NCBI GenBank assembly: GCA_020852155.1
Contig: JADZBJ010000421.1
Span: 1 to 6,364 of the forward strand
DNA length: 6,364 bases
Source: Saprospiraceae bacterium
Lineage (GTDB): Bacteria; Bacteroidota; Bacteroidia; Chitinophagales; Saprospiraceae
Direction of reading: 5' to 3'
The notes under the pieces were generated by a model that had not been told where the DNA came from, made no database searches, and saw only the letters and a list, made by a program, of their open reading frames with translations. Below are positions 1 through 6,218 of the stretch, in pieces (the stretch's first letter is position 1; each line of letters begins with the position of its first letter). The translations under genes were made by a program, and so were the position numbers.

Positions 1-1
1 C

Positions 2-169
2 ATCAATGCCGGGCATGACCTCAATTTAAGCAATCTCAAATTTTTCCAGGCACATTGCCCCAACCTTTTGGAAGTGAGTATCGGTCATGCGATTATATCT
101 GATGCGCTGTATTACGGACTTGGCACGACGACCGCTATGTATTTAAGGTTATTAAAGAATGGAAAATGA
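2..169 (+). CDS. pdxJ: Pyridoxine 5'-phosphate synthase, C-terminal fragment (5' end outside window)
   Basis: This is the last 55 codons of PdxJ, which condenses 3-amino-2-oxopropyl phosphate with 1-deoxy-D-xylulose 5-phosphate to make pyridoxine 5'-phosphate in the cytoplasm (DXP-dependent vitamin B6 pathway). The frame opens at the window edge with I-N-A-G-H-D-L, matching the family NAGHGL motif, whose His is catalytic (His193 in E. coli). About 23 residues later comes E-V-S-I-G-H-A-I-I, matching the phosphate-binding ELNIGHAII segment near the family C-terminus. The remaining residues (S-D-A-L-Y-Y-G-L then a short helix ending L-L-K-N-G-K) fit the usual last helix, and the TGA stop is at 167-169. 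Codon choice here (TTA, AGG, ATA) is less biased than in the downstream genes. It is a housekeeping gene, and a 347-bp gap with its own promoter signal suggests it is not part of the operon that follows. The identification rests on motif recognition only. Confidence 0.9.
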   Translation: MNAGHDLNLSNLKFFQAHCPNLLEVSIGHAIISDALYYGLGTTTAMYLRLLKNGK

Positions 170-179
170 CAGACATTCC

Positions 180-199
180 AGCGAAAAAACGCTATTTTT
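180..199 (+). terminator. Weak intrinsic terminator candidate after pdxJ
   Basis: A 4-bp stem (AGCG at 180-183 with CGCT at 190-193) closes a loop of six A residues and is followed at once by ATTTTT (194-199). It lies 11 bp after the pdxJ stop, the right place for a terminator. The stem is short, so it may be weak or a chance match in AT-rich DNA. Confidence 0.35.
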
Positions 200-286
200 A
201 AAAGCACTATAAATAACTGATTTTCAATGTTTTATATTTAAATACCTGCAAATTTTACGCTCTAAAAATAAAAATATTACTGATAC

Positions 287-319
287 GTGGCATTTAGCTT
301 CGCCTAATTTCTACCTTTG
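287..319 (+). promoter_or_regulatory. Putative Bacteroidota-type promoter for the susCD operon
   Basis: TACCTTTG at 312-319 is an exact match to the Bacteroidota -7 consensus TAnnTTTG. About 20 bp upstream is GTGGC (287-291), a poor match to the TTTG/TTG -33 box but in the right place. The predicted start of transcription is near 324-327, leaving a leader of about 190 nt. A second, weaker -7-like match (TATATTTC, 389-396) has no recognisable -33 partner. The call rests on consensus and position only. Confidence 0.5.
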
Positions 320-353
320 AAAACTCAAAATTACCCACAAGTAATTGTTTTCA
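318..353. promoter_or_regulatory. Compound inverted repeat over the predicted transcription start (operator or RNA hairpin)
   Basis: The outer arms TGAAAAC (318-324) and GTTTTCA (347-353) pair perfectly over 7 bp. The inner arms AATTAC (329-334) and GTAATT (341-346) pair perfectly over 6 bp around the loop CCACAA, with a TCAA bulge (325-328) on the left side. The repeat begins inside the -7 box and covers the likely start site. It could be a protein operator, or a hairpin at the extreme 5' end of the transcript if transcription starts at an upstream site. AT-rich DNA makes some pairing likely by chance, but two nested perfect stems are more than expected. Confidence 0.4.
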
Positions 354-435
354 GATAATACATTCACCGTTAAGCAAATAATAAAAATTATATTTCGAAA
401 AAGCCAGGAGAAAACAATTATCGGCGGAAGATTAT

Positions 436-464
436 TTTGAGTCTTGTTTTCCGAGAGGCTCAAA
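436..464 (+). promoter_or_regulatory. Leader hairpin upstream of the susC-like start
   Basis: TTTGAGTCTT (436-445) pairs with GAGGCTCAAA (455-464) to give a 10-bp stem with two G-U pairs around the 9-nt loop GTTTTCCGA. It sits 52 nt before the ATG inside the long untranslated leader. The loop side (444-451, TTGTTTTC) is also an 8-bp complement of GAAAACAA at 410-417, so an alternative or pseudoknotted fold is possible. No T-tract follows, so it is not an intrinsic terminator. A role in mRNA stability, translation or small-RNA control is inference. Confidence 0.4.
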
Positions 465-516
465 TTTCCATCGAAACGAATCTGATACACATTTTTTAAC
501 CAATCTAACTTTTTGT

Positions 517-3500
517 ATGAAGCGACTGCTAACATCACTTTTGTTAGTGCTAGCTGTTGCGGGATTTGCTCTCGCACAGCGCACAGTCATGGGTACTGTT
601 TCCGATGACGGAGGAGGACTCATTGGCGCAACCGTGTCAGTCAAAGGCACAAACGTCGGTACCCGCACGGACAACGATGGTAAGTATTCCATCGCAGTTC
701 CTGCTGGCGCCACAACGCTGGTATTTATTTATACCGGCTATGAAACCCAGGAAGTCACCCTGGGCGCATCCAACGTTTTGGATGTAAAAATGTCCGGCAC
801 TACACAGCTCGAAGAGGTCGTTGTAACAGCCCTCGGTATCAAGCGCGACCGCAAGGCGCTGGGTTATGCAGCTACGGTAGTTAACGCCTCGGATGTGGCT
901 GGCAAGCCTGAAACGGACGTTGCCCGTACGCTGGCTGGTAAATCACCTGGTATCATTATCCAGAATTCTGCCGGTCTGGCTGGTTCTGGTACCAAAATCA
1001 ACATTCGCGGTACCAGCACCATCTCTGGTAACTCACAGCCACTGTGGATCGTTGACGGTGTTCCGGTGAACACGGCTGCCAACGAGAACAATGACTTCCG
1101 CGATGGTAACGTAACGCCTACGCGTAACCTTGACATTGATCCGAGCAACATCGAAAGCATGAGCATCCTGCGTGGTTTGAGTGCTACAACGTTGTACGGT
1201 TCGCAAGGCCGCAACGGTGTAATCCTCATCACAACCAAAACAGGATCGGCTGGCAAGAAGCGCTACACAGCATCTGTATCGCAGACTTATGCTATGGTCA
1301 ATGCGTTTGTTCCTGAGTACCAGAACAAATGGGGTAACGGTTTTGACGGCGACTACGGTGAGTTATTCTCTAACTGGGGTTCAGTATTCTCTGATGCACG
1401 TCCTGGCACACAGCCACGTCACCCATATTTTGAGCACCGTGCATTGTTCCCTGAATATCCTGAGTTTCAACATGCTGCAGGTTCTGCCGGCGCAAACAAT
1501 CCATACATTCCGAAGGCCATTCCACATCACGTCAACGACTTCTTCCAGACAGGTAGTTCTGCTACAACATCCATGAACGCAGGTGTCAGCACGGATGCGG
1601 GCAGTTTCAACGCCAATGTTTCGTACACCAACGAAGATGGTTATATTAAGAACAACAACCTGAGCCGTGTTAACGTAAGCCTGGGTGGCGTAGCTAACCT
1701 GACTAAGAAGTTCTCACTGGGCGGTACATTTGGCTACATCAAAACGGACTTTAAAACGCCTACCATTGGCGCAGGTCTTGGTTCTAACTCTGACGGTGGT
1801 CCGTCTGTGTTTGCCAACCTGTTCTATGTACCGCGTAACATTGACCTCATGAACTGGCCATACCAAAATCCAGTAACAGGCGCCAGTGTTTACTACCGCA
1901 ACGGTGGTGACATCACCAATCCGCGCTGGATTCTGGACAATACGCGTCAAGGCTCTTATGTGAACCGTTTTATGAGCCAGATGAACGCCAACTACAACCT
2001 GCTCGACTGGATGAAGTTGACCTATCGTGTTGGTATTGACGTGTACAACGAAAATCAGGAATACTGGGTGAACAAAGGCTCTGCTGGTTATCCTTCTGCT
2101 GTGGCCAACTTTGCTTCCGGTCTGTTCCGTACCACCAATGGTACAAACTCGATCATTGACCAGTCATTTATCCTGTCGGGCAGCCATCAGATCAACGACA
2201 ACCTTGACTTCTCTGCCAACATCGGTGTAAACAACCGTTCTGACACCTACGAGCAGGATGGTATGGAAAGCATTAACCAGGTTGTATTCGGCATTCAAAC
2301 TCATCGCAATTTTGTTGAAAACAACGACCTGGATATTCGTGGTAACACCCTTGATTTCCGTGAAAGAGTTAACCTGCTTGGTGCATTTGCCGACGTGACT
2401 TTCGGTTACAAGAATGCACTTTATCTGAACTTGCAAGGCCGTAACGACTGGGCTTCCAGCCACGAAAAAGATTACCGCTCACTGTTCTATCCTGGCGCGA
2501 GCTTGTCTTTTGTTCCGACTGACATGTTCCCGAGCATGCAATCAGACCTGCTTAATTTCCTGAAATTCCGCGTAGGTTATGGTACTTCAGCGAACTTTGC
2601 TACGGCGTATCGCACTCGTCAGTATCTTGAATTGAATGCACAAGCTTCAGAAGATGCGTTGGGTAACGTTTCAACCCTGTCTGTTTCAGAACAGTTGGCC
2701 AACGCTGATCTCCGTCCTGAGTTGCAGAACGAAGCAGAAGTAGGTGTTGATTTCCGTTTGTTTAAAAACCGTTTGGGTGTTGAATTCTCTTACTACGACC
2801 GTACGGCTAAAGACCAGATCATCGAGCGTCCTTTGGACCCATCTACAGGCTACAACTACACGTATATCAACGCCGGTACTATTTCCAACAAGGGTATCGA
2901 GTTGGGTGTGACCATAACACCTGTTCGCACTAAGAACTTGTTGTGGAATGTACGCGCCAACTTCACGCGCAACCGCTCATTGGTAGAAGAGTTGCCTGAA
3001 GGCTCTGACAAAATCCTCATCAGCGGTTACTCCAACCTGGGTAACTTCGCTATCGAAGGTCAGCCATTTGGTGTAATTCAGGGTACTTATGCTGTGCGTA
3101 ATGGTGCTGACGGTCGTACTGGTGACTACCTGATCAACAGCAATGGCTACTACGAAATTTCTTCGGAGACGGGTATTATTGGCGATCCAAACCCTGACTT
3201 CCTGTTGTCTGGTTTCACTGATATCACGTTCAAAGGTTTCACCCTGAGCGGCCAGGTGGATTATGTTCACGGCGGACAGATTTTCTCCTACTCTGCGGCT
3301 ACATTAGTTGGTCGTGGCGTAGCAAAGGAATTGGAGGAGTTCAATCCAGAGCTGCCGATCATCCTGCCAGGCGTTCTGGCTGATGGCCGTCCGAACAACA
3401 TTCCAATGCCGGCATCTTCTGTATTCTTTGGCAACACCATCATTGGTGGCGGCCCTGATGACCGCGGTATTTTTGATGCAACTCGTTTGCGCATCAGCGA

Positions 3501-3732
3501 AGTACAATTGGCGTACAACCTTCCAGCTCGCTTCCTGAACGGCACTTCTATTGCCGGAGTAAGCGTTTCAGTTGTTGCTAATAACCTGTGGTACCGCGCT
3601 TTCAACACGCCTAAGTATTCGAAAGTTGACCCGGATCGTGTAGCATTTGGTACAGGTAACGGTTTTGGTTTTGACTTCCTCGGTGGCCCATCGGCTCGCC
3701 GTATGGGTATGAACGTGAAGCTGACATTCTAA
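517..3732 (+). CDS. SusC/RagA-family TonB-dependent outer-membrane transporter
   Basis: This 1071-residue protein would be the outer-membrane barrel that imports a bound nutrient, probably an oligomer, using TonB-ExbBD energy and capped by the SusD partner encoded next. Residues 1-20 are a Sec signal peptide (basic start, Leu-rich core, F-A-L-A before Q21). Residues 22-92 form a carboxypeptidase-regulatory-like beta-sandwich typical of SusC. The family signature L-E-E-V-V-V-T-A-L-G is at 98-107. The plug follows (about 110-245) with V-D-G-V-P at 179-183 and L-Y-G-S-Q-G-R-N-G-V-I-L-I-T-T-K at 226-241. Barrel hallmarks include G-R-N-D-W (641-645), L-R-P-E (732-735), N-A-G-T-I-S-N-K-G-I-E (from 785), G-D-P-N-P-D-F (from 889) and a terminal Phe. 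Length is usual for the family. There is no STN domain, so direct signalling to a FecR-type anti-sigma factor is unlikely. Codons are strongly biased (CGT/CGC, AAC, GGT, CTG), suggesting high expression. The ATG is fixed by the signal peptide. The substrate is unknown. Confidence 0.96.
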   Translation: MKRLLTSLLLVLAVAGFALAQRTVMGTVSDDGGGLIGATVSVKGTNVGTRTDNDGKYSIAVPAGATTLVFIYTGYETQEVTLGASNVLDVKMSGTTQLEEVVVTALGIKRDRKALGYAATVVNASDVAGKPETDVARTLAGKSPGIIIQNSAGLAGSGTKINIRGTSTISGNSQPLWIVDGVPVNTAANENNDFRDGNVTPTRNLDIDPSNIESMSILRGLSATTLYGSQGRNGVILITTKTGSAGKKRYTASVSQTYAMVNAFVPEYQNKWGNGFDGDYGELFSNWGSVFSDARPGTQPRHPYFEHRALFPEYPEFQHAAGSAGANNPYIPKAIPHHVNDFFQTGSSATTSMNAGVSTDAGSFNANVSYTNEDGYIKNNNLSRVNVSLGGVANLTKKFSLGGTFGYIKTDFKTPTIGAGLGSNSDGGPSVFANLFYVPRNIDLMNWPYQNPVTGASVYYRNGGDITNPRWILDNTRQGSYVNRFMSQMNANYNLLDWMKLTYRVGIDVYNENQEYWVNKGSAGYPSAVANFASGLFRTTNGTNSIIDQSFILSGSHQINDNLDFSANIGVNNRSDTYEQDGMESINQVVFGIQTHRNFVENNDLDIRGNTLDFRERVNLLGAFADVTFGYKNALYLNLQGRNDWASSHEKDYRSLFYPGASLSFVPTDMFPSMQSDLLNFLKFRVGYGTSANFATAYRTRQYLELNAQASEDALGNVSTLSVSEQLANADLRPELQNEAEVGVDFRLFKNRLGVEFSYYDRTAKDQIIERPLDPSTGYNYTYINAGTISNKGIELGVTITPVRTKNLLWNVRANFTRNRSLVEELPEGSDKILISGYSNLGNFAIEGQPFGVIQGTYAVRNGADGRTGDYLINSNGYYEISSETGIIGDPNPDFLLSGFTDITFKGFTLSGQVDYVHGGQIFSYSAATLVGRGVAKELEEFNPELPIILPGVLADGRPNNIPMPASSVFFGNTIIGGGPDDRGIFDATRLRISEVQLAYNLPARFLNGTSIAGVSVSVVANNLWYRAFNTPKYSKVDPDRVAFGTGNGFGFDFLGGPSARRMGMNVKLTF

Positions 3733-3752
3733 AAACATCGTTTGACGAAGTC

Positions 3753-3778
3753 GTGGCCATGTGCCATTCCTCCTTTTT
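3753..3778 (+). promoter_or_regulatory. Small hairpin with pyrimidine tract between susC-like and susD-like genes
   Basis: GTGGC (3753-3757) pairs with GCCAT (3763-3767) around CATGT, with one G-U pair, and is followed by a pyrimidine-rich tract ending in five T residues (3774-3778). It lies 20 nt after the upstream stop in a 74-bp spacer. It could slow 3' decay or cause partial termination, giving more transporter than downstream mRNA. The stem is short, so this is a modest candidate. Confidence 0.25.
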
Positions 3779-3806
3779 CAAACATTTAAAAATACCAACC
3801 TAGATT

Positions 3807-5486
3807 ATGAAATATACGCTGAAAATTTTCAGTATGCTGTTTCTCTTCTTCGTCAGCTCCTGTTCGCTGACCAATCTGGAGGAGAATCTGGACAATCCCA
3901 ACGAGGTGCCTGTTGATCAGCTTGACCTGACGGCGCTCTACAACAAGGTACAACTCGACTTTTCTGAATTTGTGTCTTTGTCCAATACACCAACGCTCGA
4001 GCTCTCTCGTATGATGGCGCTGACTGGTGGCGACACCTATGCCCGTGCCTATCAGGCTCAGGATTTTGACAATATCTGGGGCCGTGCCTACCAAGACGTA
4101 CTCAACCAGATCAGCGCTGTTCTGGCGGAGACTGATGGTACATCATTCACCGTTCACAGTGGCTCAGCCCGTGTTATGCGCGCTTATGTCCTGATGACGC
4201 TGGTTGATTTGTTCGGCAATGTGCCTTACAGTGAAGCGCTTCAAGGCGCTACCGGTAATTTCAATCCGAAGGCTGACAATGGCAAGGCTGTTTATGAAGC
4301 TGCGTTGAAGGATCTGAATGATGCTATCGCCCTGCTGGGTACAGCTCAGGCAGGTACTTATGCCGTTCGTCGTGATGTATTCTACGGCGGAAGTAATACG
4401 GCATGGCGCACATTGGCCAAAACGCTGAAATTGAAGATTTACAACAATTTGCGTTTGACGGATGCATCTGCTGCTACTGCTATTAATGACTTGTTGACCG
4501 AAAATGACCTGATTGATTCAGACGGTGAAGAGTTCACGTATCGTTACAGCAGCGCAGACGTTCCTGCCCGCTCTCGTCACCCACAGTACCGCGATATGTA
4601 CAAACCGGCATTGGGCGATGGTGAAACCTACATCAACAATTATTTCATGTACGTTTTGTACAAGCAGAAAGGTTTGCAAGACCCACGCTGGCGCTACTAC
4701 TTCTACCGTCAGGTGGACAGTTTGACGACGGCACTGGCTGACGAACCGGAATCTGTGCCATGCGTATTCACACCTCCGCCGGCACACTATGCAGGTCTGC
4801 CTTTCTGTGCATTCGAACCTGGCTTCTTTGGCCGCGACCACGGTAACAACGATGGTGTTCCACCAGATGCACCGTACAAAACTGCTGTTGGCGTATATCC
4901 ATGCGGTGGCCGTGCCGATGTCAATGAAAATGAAGATGATTACATTAGCCCTACCCAGCAAGGACAGGGCGCTAATGGCGAAGGTATTCAGCCTATCTGG
5001 ATGGCCAATTTCACCACGTTCATGAAAGCAGAAATCGCACTGAAAGTCAATAACGATGCTGCGACTGCCCGCTCTCTCATGATTCAGGGTGTAAATGAGT
5101 CTATCAATCGCGTACGCAAATTTGCCGCACTGAAAAACCAGAACCTGCCAGCAGGTCTGGAGCCTTCACAATCTGCGTACGTGGCAGAAGTGGGCGATCT
5201 GTACGACCAGGCTGCTACCGATTTTGACCGTTTGAATGTTATTTCCAAGGAGTTTTATATCTCACTTTGGGGTAACGGTATCGAAGCCTACAACCTGTAC
5301 CGCCGTACGGGCTGCCCAAGCGATTTGCAGCCTATGCGTACTGAGCCAGCTAACGCCGGTGTTTTCCTCCGTTCGCTGTTGTATCCGTCGGACTTTGTGA
5401 ACCTGAACAGCAGTGTTTCACAAAAACCTAATAATGTAGCCAACAAGGTATTCTGGGATAACAACCCTGATAACTTGTTCCGTTGA
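3807..5486 (+). CDS. SusD/RagB-family nutrient-binding outer-membrane lipoprotein
   Basis: This 559-residue protein would be the surface lipoprotein lid of the SusC barrel, capturing substrate and opening and closing over the pore. Residues 1-18 are a lipoprotein signal peptide with lipobox V-S-S-C, so Cys19 is the lipidated residue. The mature start (L-T-N-L-E-E-N-L-D-N-P-N) is typical of SusD-like proteins. The TPR-type helical core shows A-R-V-M-R-A-Y-V-L-M (121-130), then D-L-F-G-N-V-P-Y-S-E-A (134-144), the family's strongest motif, and a second helical part at F-M-K-A-E-I-A-L (405-412). An R-D-H-G...G-V-P-P-D segment (343-354) and C-terminal K-V-F-W-D (547-551) resemble the branch often annotated as SusD-like or Susd/RagB rather than the classic starch protein. 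Besides Cys19 there are four cysteines (319, 334, 366, 503), notable for a secreted protein. It starts 74 bp after the SusC stop without a Shine-Dalgarno site. The substrate cannot be told from sequence. Confidence 0.93.
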   Translation: MKYTLKIFSMLFLFFVSSCSLTNLEENLDNPNEVPVDQLDLTALYNKVQLDFSEFVSLSNTPTLELSRMMALTGGDTYARAYQAQDFDNIWGRAYQDVLNQISAVLAETDGTSFTVHSGSARVMRAYVLMTLVDLFGNVPYSEALQGATGNFNPKADNGKAVYEAALKDLNDAIALLGTAQAGTYAVRRDVFYGGSNTAWRTLAKTLKLKIYNNLRLTDASAATAINDLLTENDLIDSDGEEFTYRYSSADVPARSRHPQYRDMYKPALGDGETYINNYFMYVLYKQKGLQDPRWRYYFYRQVDSLTTALADEPESVPCVFTPPPAHYAGLPFCAFEPGFFGRDHGNNDGVPPDAPYKTAVGVYPCGGRADVNENEDDYISPTQQGQGANGEGIQPIWMANFTTFMKAEIALKVNNDAATARSLMIQGVNESINRVRKFAALKNQNLPAGLEPSQSAYVAEVGDLYDQAATDFDRLNVISKEFYISLWGNGIEAYNLYRRTGCPSDLQPMRTEPANAGVFLRSLLYPSDFVNLNSSVSQKPNNVANKVFWDNNPDNLFR

Positions 5487-5518
5487 TCACCTCTTTCTCA
5501 AACGTAAATCATTTACAC

Positions 5519-6088
5519 ATGAAAAATATCCTCTTTTTGGCCCTCGGCGTACTGCTTTTTGCAGCATGCTCCGACCCGGACAAAGACCCACTGCAATTTG
5601 ACAAAATCACGAAGGGGGCGATCATTGCTCTGCGTGGCGATGCCTTCGATAACCTTTCCAATGGTTCATATCGTGGCGCTGTGGACAGCTTCAGTATCTC
5701 CAATCCTGATCTGGCTGACAAGAACTTTGATTTTCAGGCTGACTTCCTCGCTGAAGACGTTAACAGCCTGTCGAAAGTCGAAGTGTATGCCAGCGCTACC
5801 GACGGCGGTGCTCGCGTTCGTATCCTGACCAAGGACGGCGCTGATTTCAAGCCGGTTTCGGACAGCAAGTATCCTCGTGCCAGCTTCTCGATTCCGACCA
5901 ACGATATCCTCGCTGCACTCAACCTGAATCGTGCTGACATTCCGGCATATTCTTATCTGTACATCGAATGTGATATCACATTGAAAGATGGCACTGTTGT
6001 ACCAGCATCGGCTATCACCAATGGCAACCTGTATGAAAGTGCTCTTTTCTATCCTGCTCACTTCATGCGTTTCCTCGCTGGGTATTAA
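5519..6088 (+). CDS. Small SusE-position outer-membrane lipoprotein, function unknown
   Basis: This 189-residue protein has a clear lipoprotein signal peptide: M-K-N, a hydrophobic core, then L-F-A-A-C with Cys17 as the lipidated residue. After it comes S-D-P-D-K-D-P, an acidic run like the export signal that sends Bacteroidota lipoproteins to the cell surface. The rest is beta-rich with few helices. K-G-A-I-I-A-L-R (32-39) and the pattern of alternating hydrophobics ending in A-D-I-P-A-Y-S-Y-L-Y-I-E (139-150) recall the small lipoproteins often found after SusCD pairs, probably an immunoglobulin-like fold. I recognise no catalytic motif. Cys151 is the only other cysteine. The start chosen is the ATG at 5519-5521. 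A longer frame from TTG at 5483 overlaps the upstream stop and would bury the signal peptide, so I reject it. The gene lies 32 nt after the susD-like stop, so co-transcription is likely. By position it may act like SusE as an accessory surface subunit, which is inference. Confidence 0.85.
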   Translation: MKNILFLALGVLLFAACSDPDKDPLQFDKITKGAIIALRGDAFDNLSNGSYRGAVDSFSISNPDLADKNFDFQADFLAEDVNSLSKVEVYASATDGGARVRILTKDGADFKPVSDSKYPRASFSIPTNDILAALNLNRADIPAYSYLYIECDITLKDGTVVPASAITNGNLYESALFYPAHFMRFLAGY

Positions 6089-6111
6089 GATAGACTAATA
6101 ACACTTTCCTC

Positions 6112-6147
6112 ATCCCCTCGTGCCCACGGTGCGAGGGGATTTTTTTT
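6112..6147 (+). terminator. Strong intrinsic terminator of the susCD operon
   Basis: ATCCCCTCG (6112-6120) pairs perfectly with CGAGGGGAT (6132-6140). The stem can continue inward by TGCC with GGTG (two G-U and two C-G pairs) to a CAC loop, about 13 bp in all. A run of eight T residues (6140-6147) follows at once. It lies 23 bp after the stop of the third gene and is oriented to end transcription on the plus strand. This is a textbook rho-independent terminator. Confidence 0.93.
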
Positions 6148-6218
6148 AGTGTTAAGTGATTAGCGGTAAGAGATTAGTTTTTCAAAGACTAATCTCTTAC
6201 CGCTAATCACTTAACACT
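6148..6218. repeat. Perfect 31-bp-arm palindrome built of degenerate heptads
   Basis: The left arm (6148-6178) and right arm (6188-6218) are exact reverse complements, separated by the 9-nt spacer TTTTCAAAG. A further T-A pair (6147 with 6219) extends the stem outward, and up to three pairs extend it inward. Each arm is four heptads read from 6149: GTGTTAA, GTGATTA, GCGGTAA and GAGATTA (consensus GNGNTWA). The two 14-nt halves match at 11 of 14 positions. TTTT lies on both outer sides (6143-6146 and 6220-6223). It could be a REP- or MITE-like intergenic element, a 3' mRNA-stabilising stem or a bidirectional barrier to transcription. No transposase is in the window. The structure is certain and its role is not. 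Confidence 0.9.

Larger units (their letters stand above)
170..516 (+). other. AT-rich intergenic region and operon leader, no gene seen
   Basis: This 347-bp gap between pdxJ and the susC-like gene has no convincing coding frame on either strand. Its first half (to about 286) is very AT-rich and featureless apart from the hairpin after pdxJ. Its second half holds the promoter candidate, the inverted repeat and the leader hairpin. The last bases before the ATG (CTAACTTTTTGT) contain no Shine-Dalgarno sequence, as is usual in this phylum. An AGGAG at 406-410 lies more than 100 nt from the start and has no ATG, GTG or TTG in position to serve. Confidence 0.7.

Noticed and set aside
287..302. Sigma-54 promoter based on TGGC at 288-291
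   Set aside because: The required GG-N10-GC spacing and TTGC half are absent. The same holds for the TGGC at 6227-6230.
406..425. AGGAG in the leader as a ribosome binding site for a small leader peptide
   Set aside because: No ATG, GTG or TTG lies at a usable distance, and Bacteroidota rarely rely on Shine-Dalgarno pairing.
311..577. Minus-strand open frame of 88 codons across the leader and the start of the susC-like gene
   Set aside because: It overlaps the promoter candidate and the signal-peptide codons, and its AT-rich translation resembles no protein family.
864..1256. Minus-strand open frame of 130 codons inside the susC-like plug region
   Set aside because: It is a shadow of conserved SusC plug codons and has no start context or motif of its own.
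3778..3783. TCAAAC shared by the spacers before the susD-like gene (3778-3783) and third gene (5498-5503)
   Set aside because: It is only six bases plus a loose pyrimidine run, at different distances (23 and 15 nt) from the start codons, and absent before the susC-like gene.
4518..4961. Minus-strand open frame of 147 codons inside the susD-like gene
   Set aside because: It lies wholly within a well-supported gene whose codon bias suppresses reverse-strand stops. The translation is rich in Val, Arg and Cys without motifs.
5483..5518. TTG-started 12-residue extension of the third lipoprotein gene overlapping the susD-like stop
   Set aside because: It would place extra residues before a clean lipoprotein signal peptide that starts at the ATG at 5519, and TTG starts are rarer.
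6148..6218. CRISPR array or phage attachment site as an explanation for the heptad palindrome
   Set aside because: There are no spaced identical repeats, no cas genes, no tRNA and no integrase. Period 7 with mirrored arms does not fit either.
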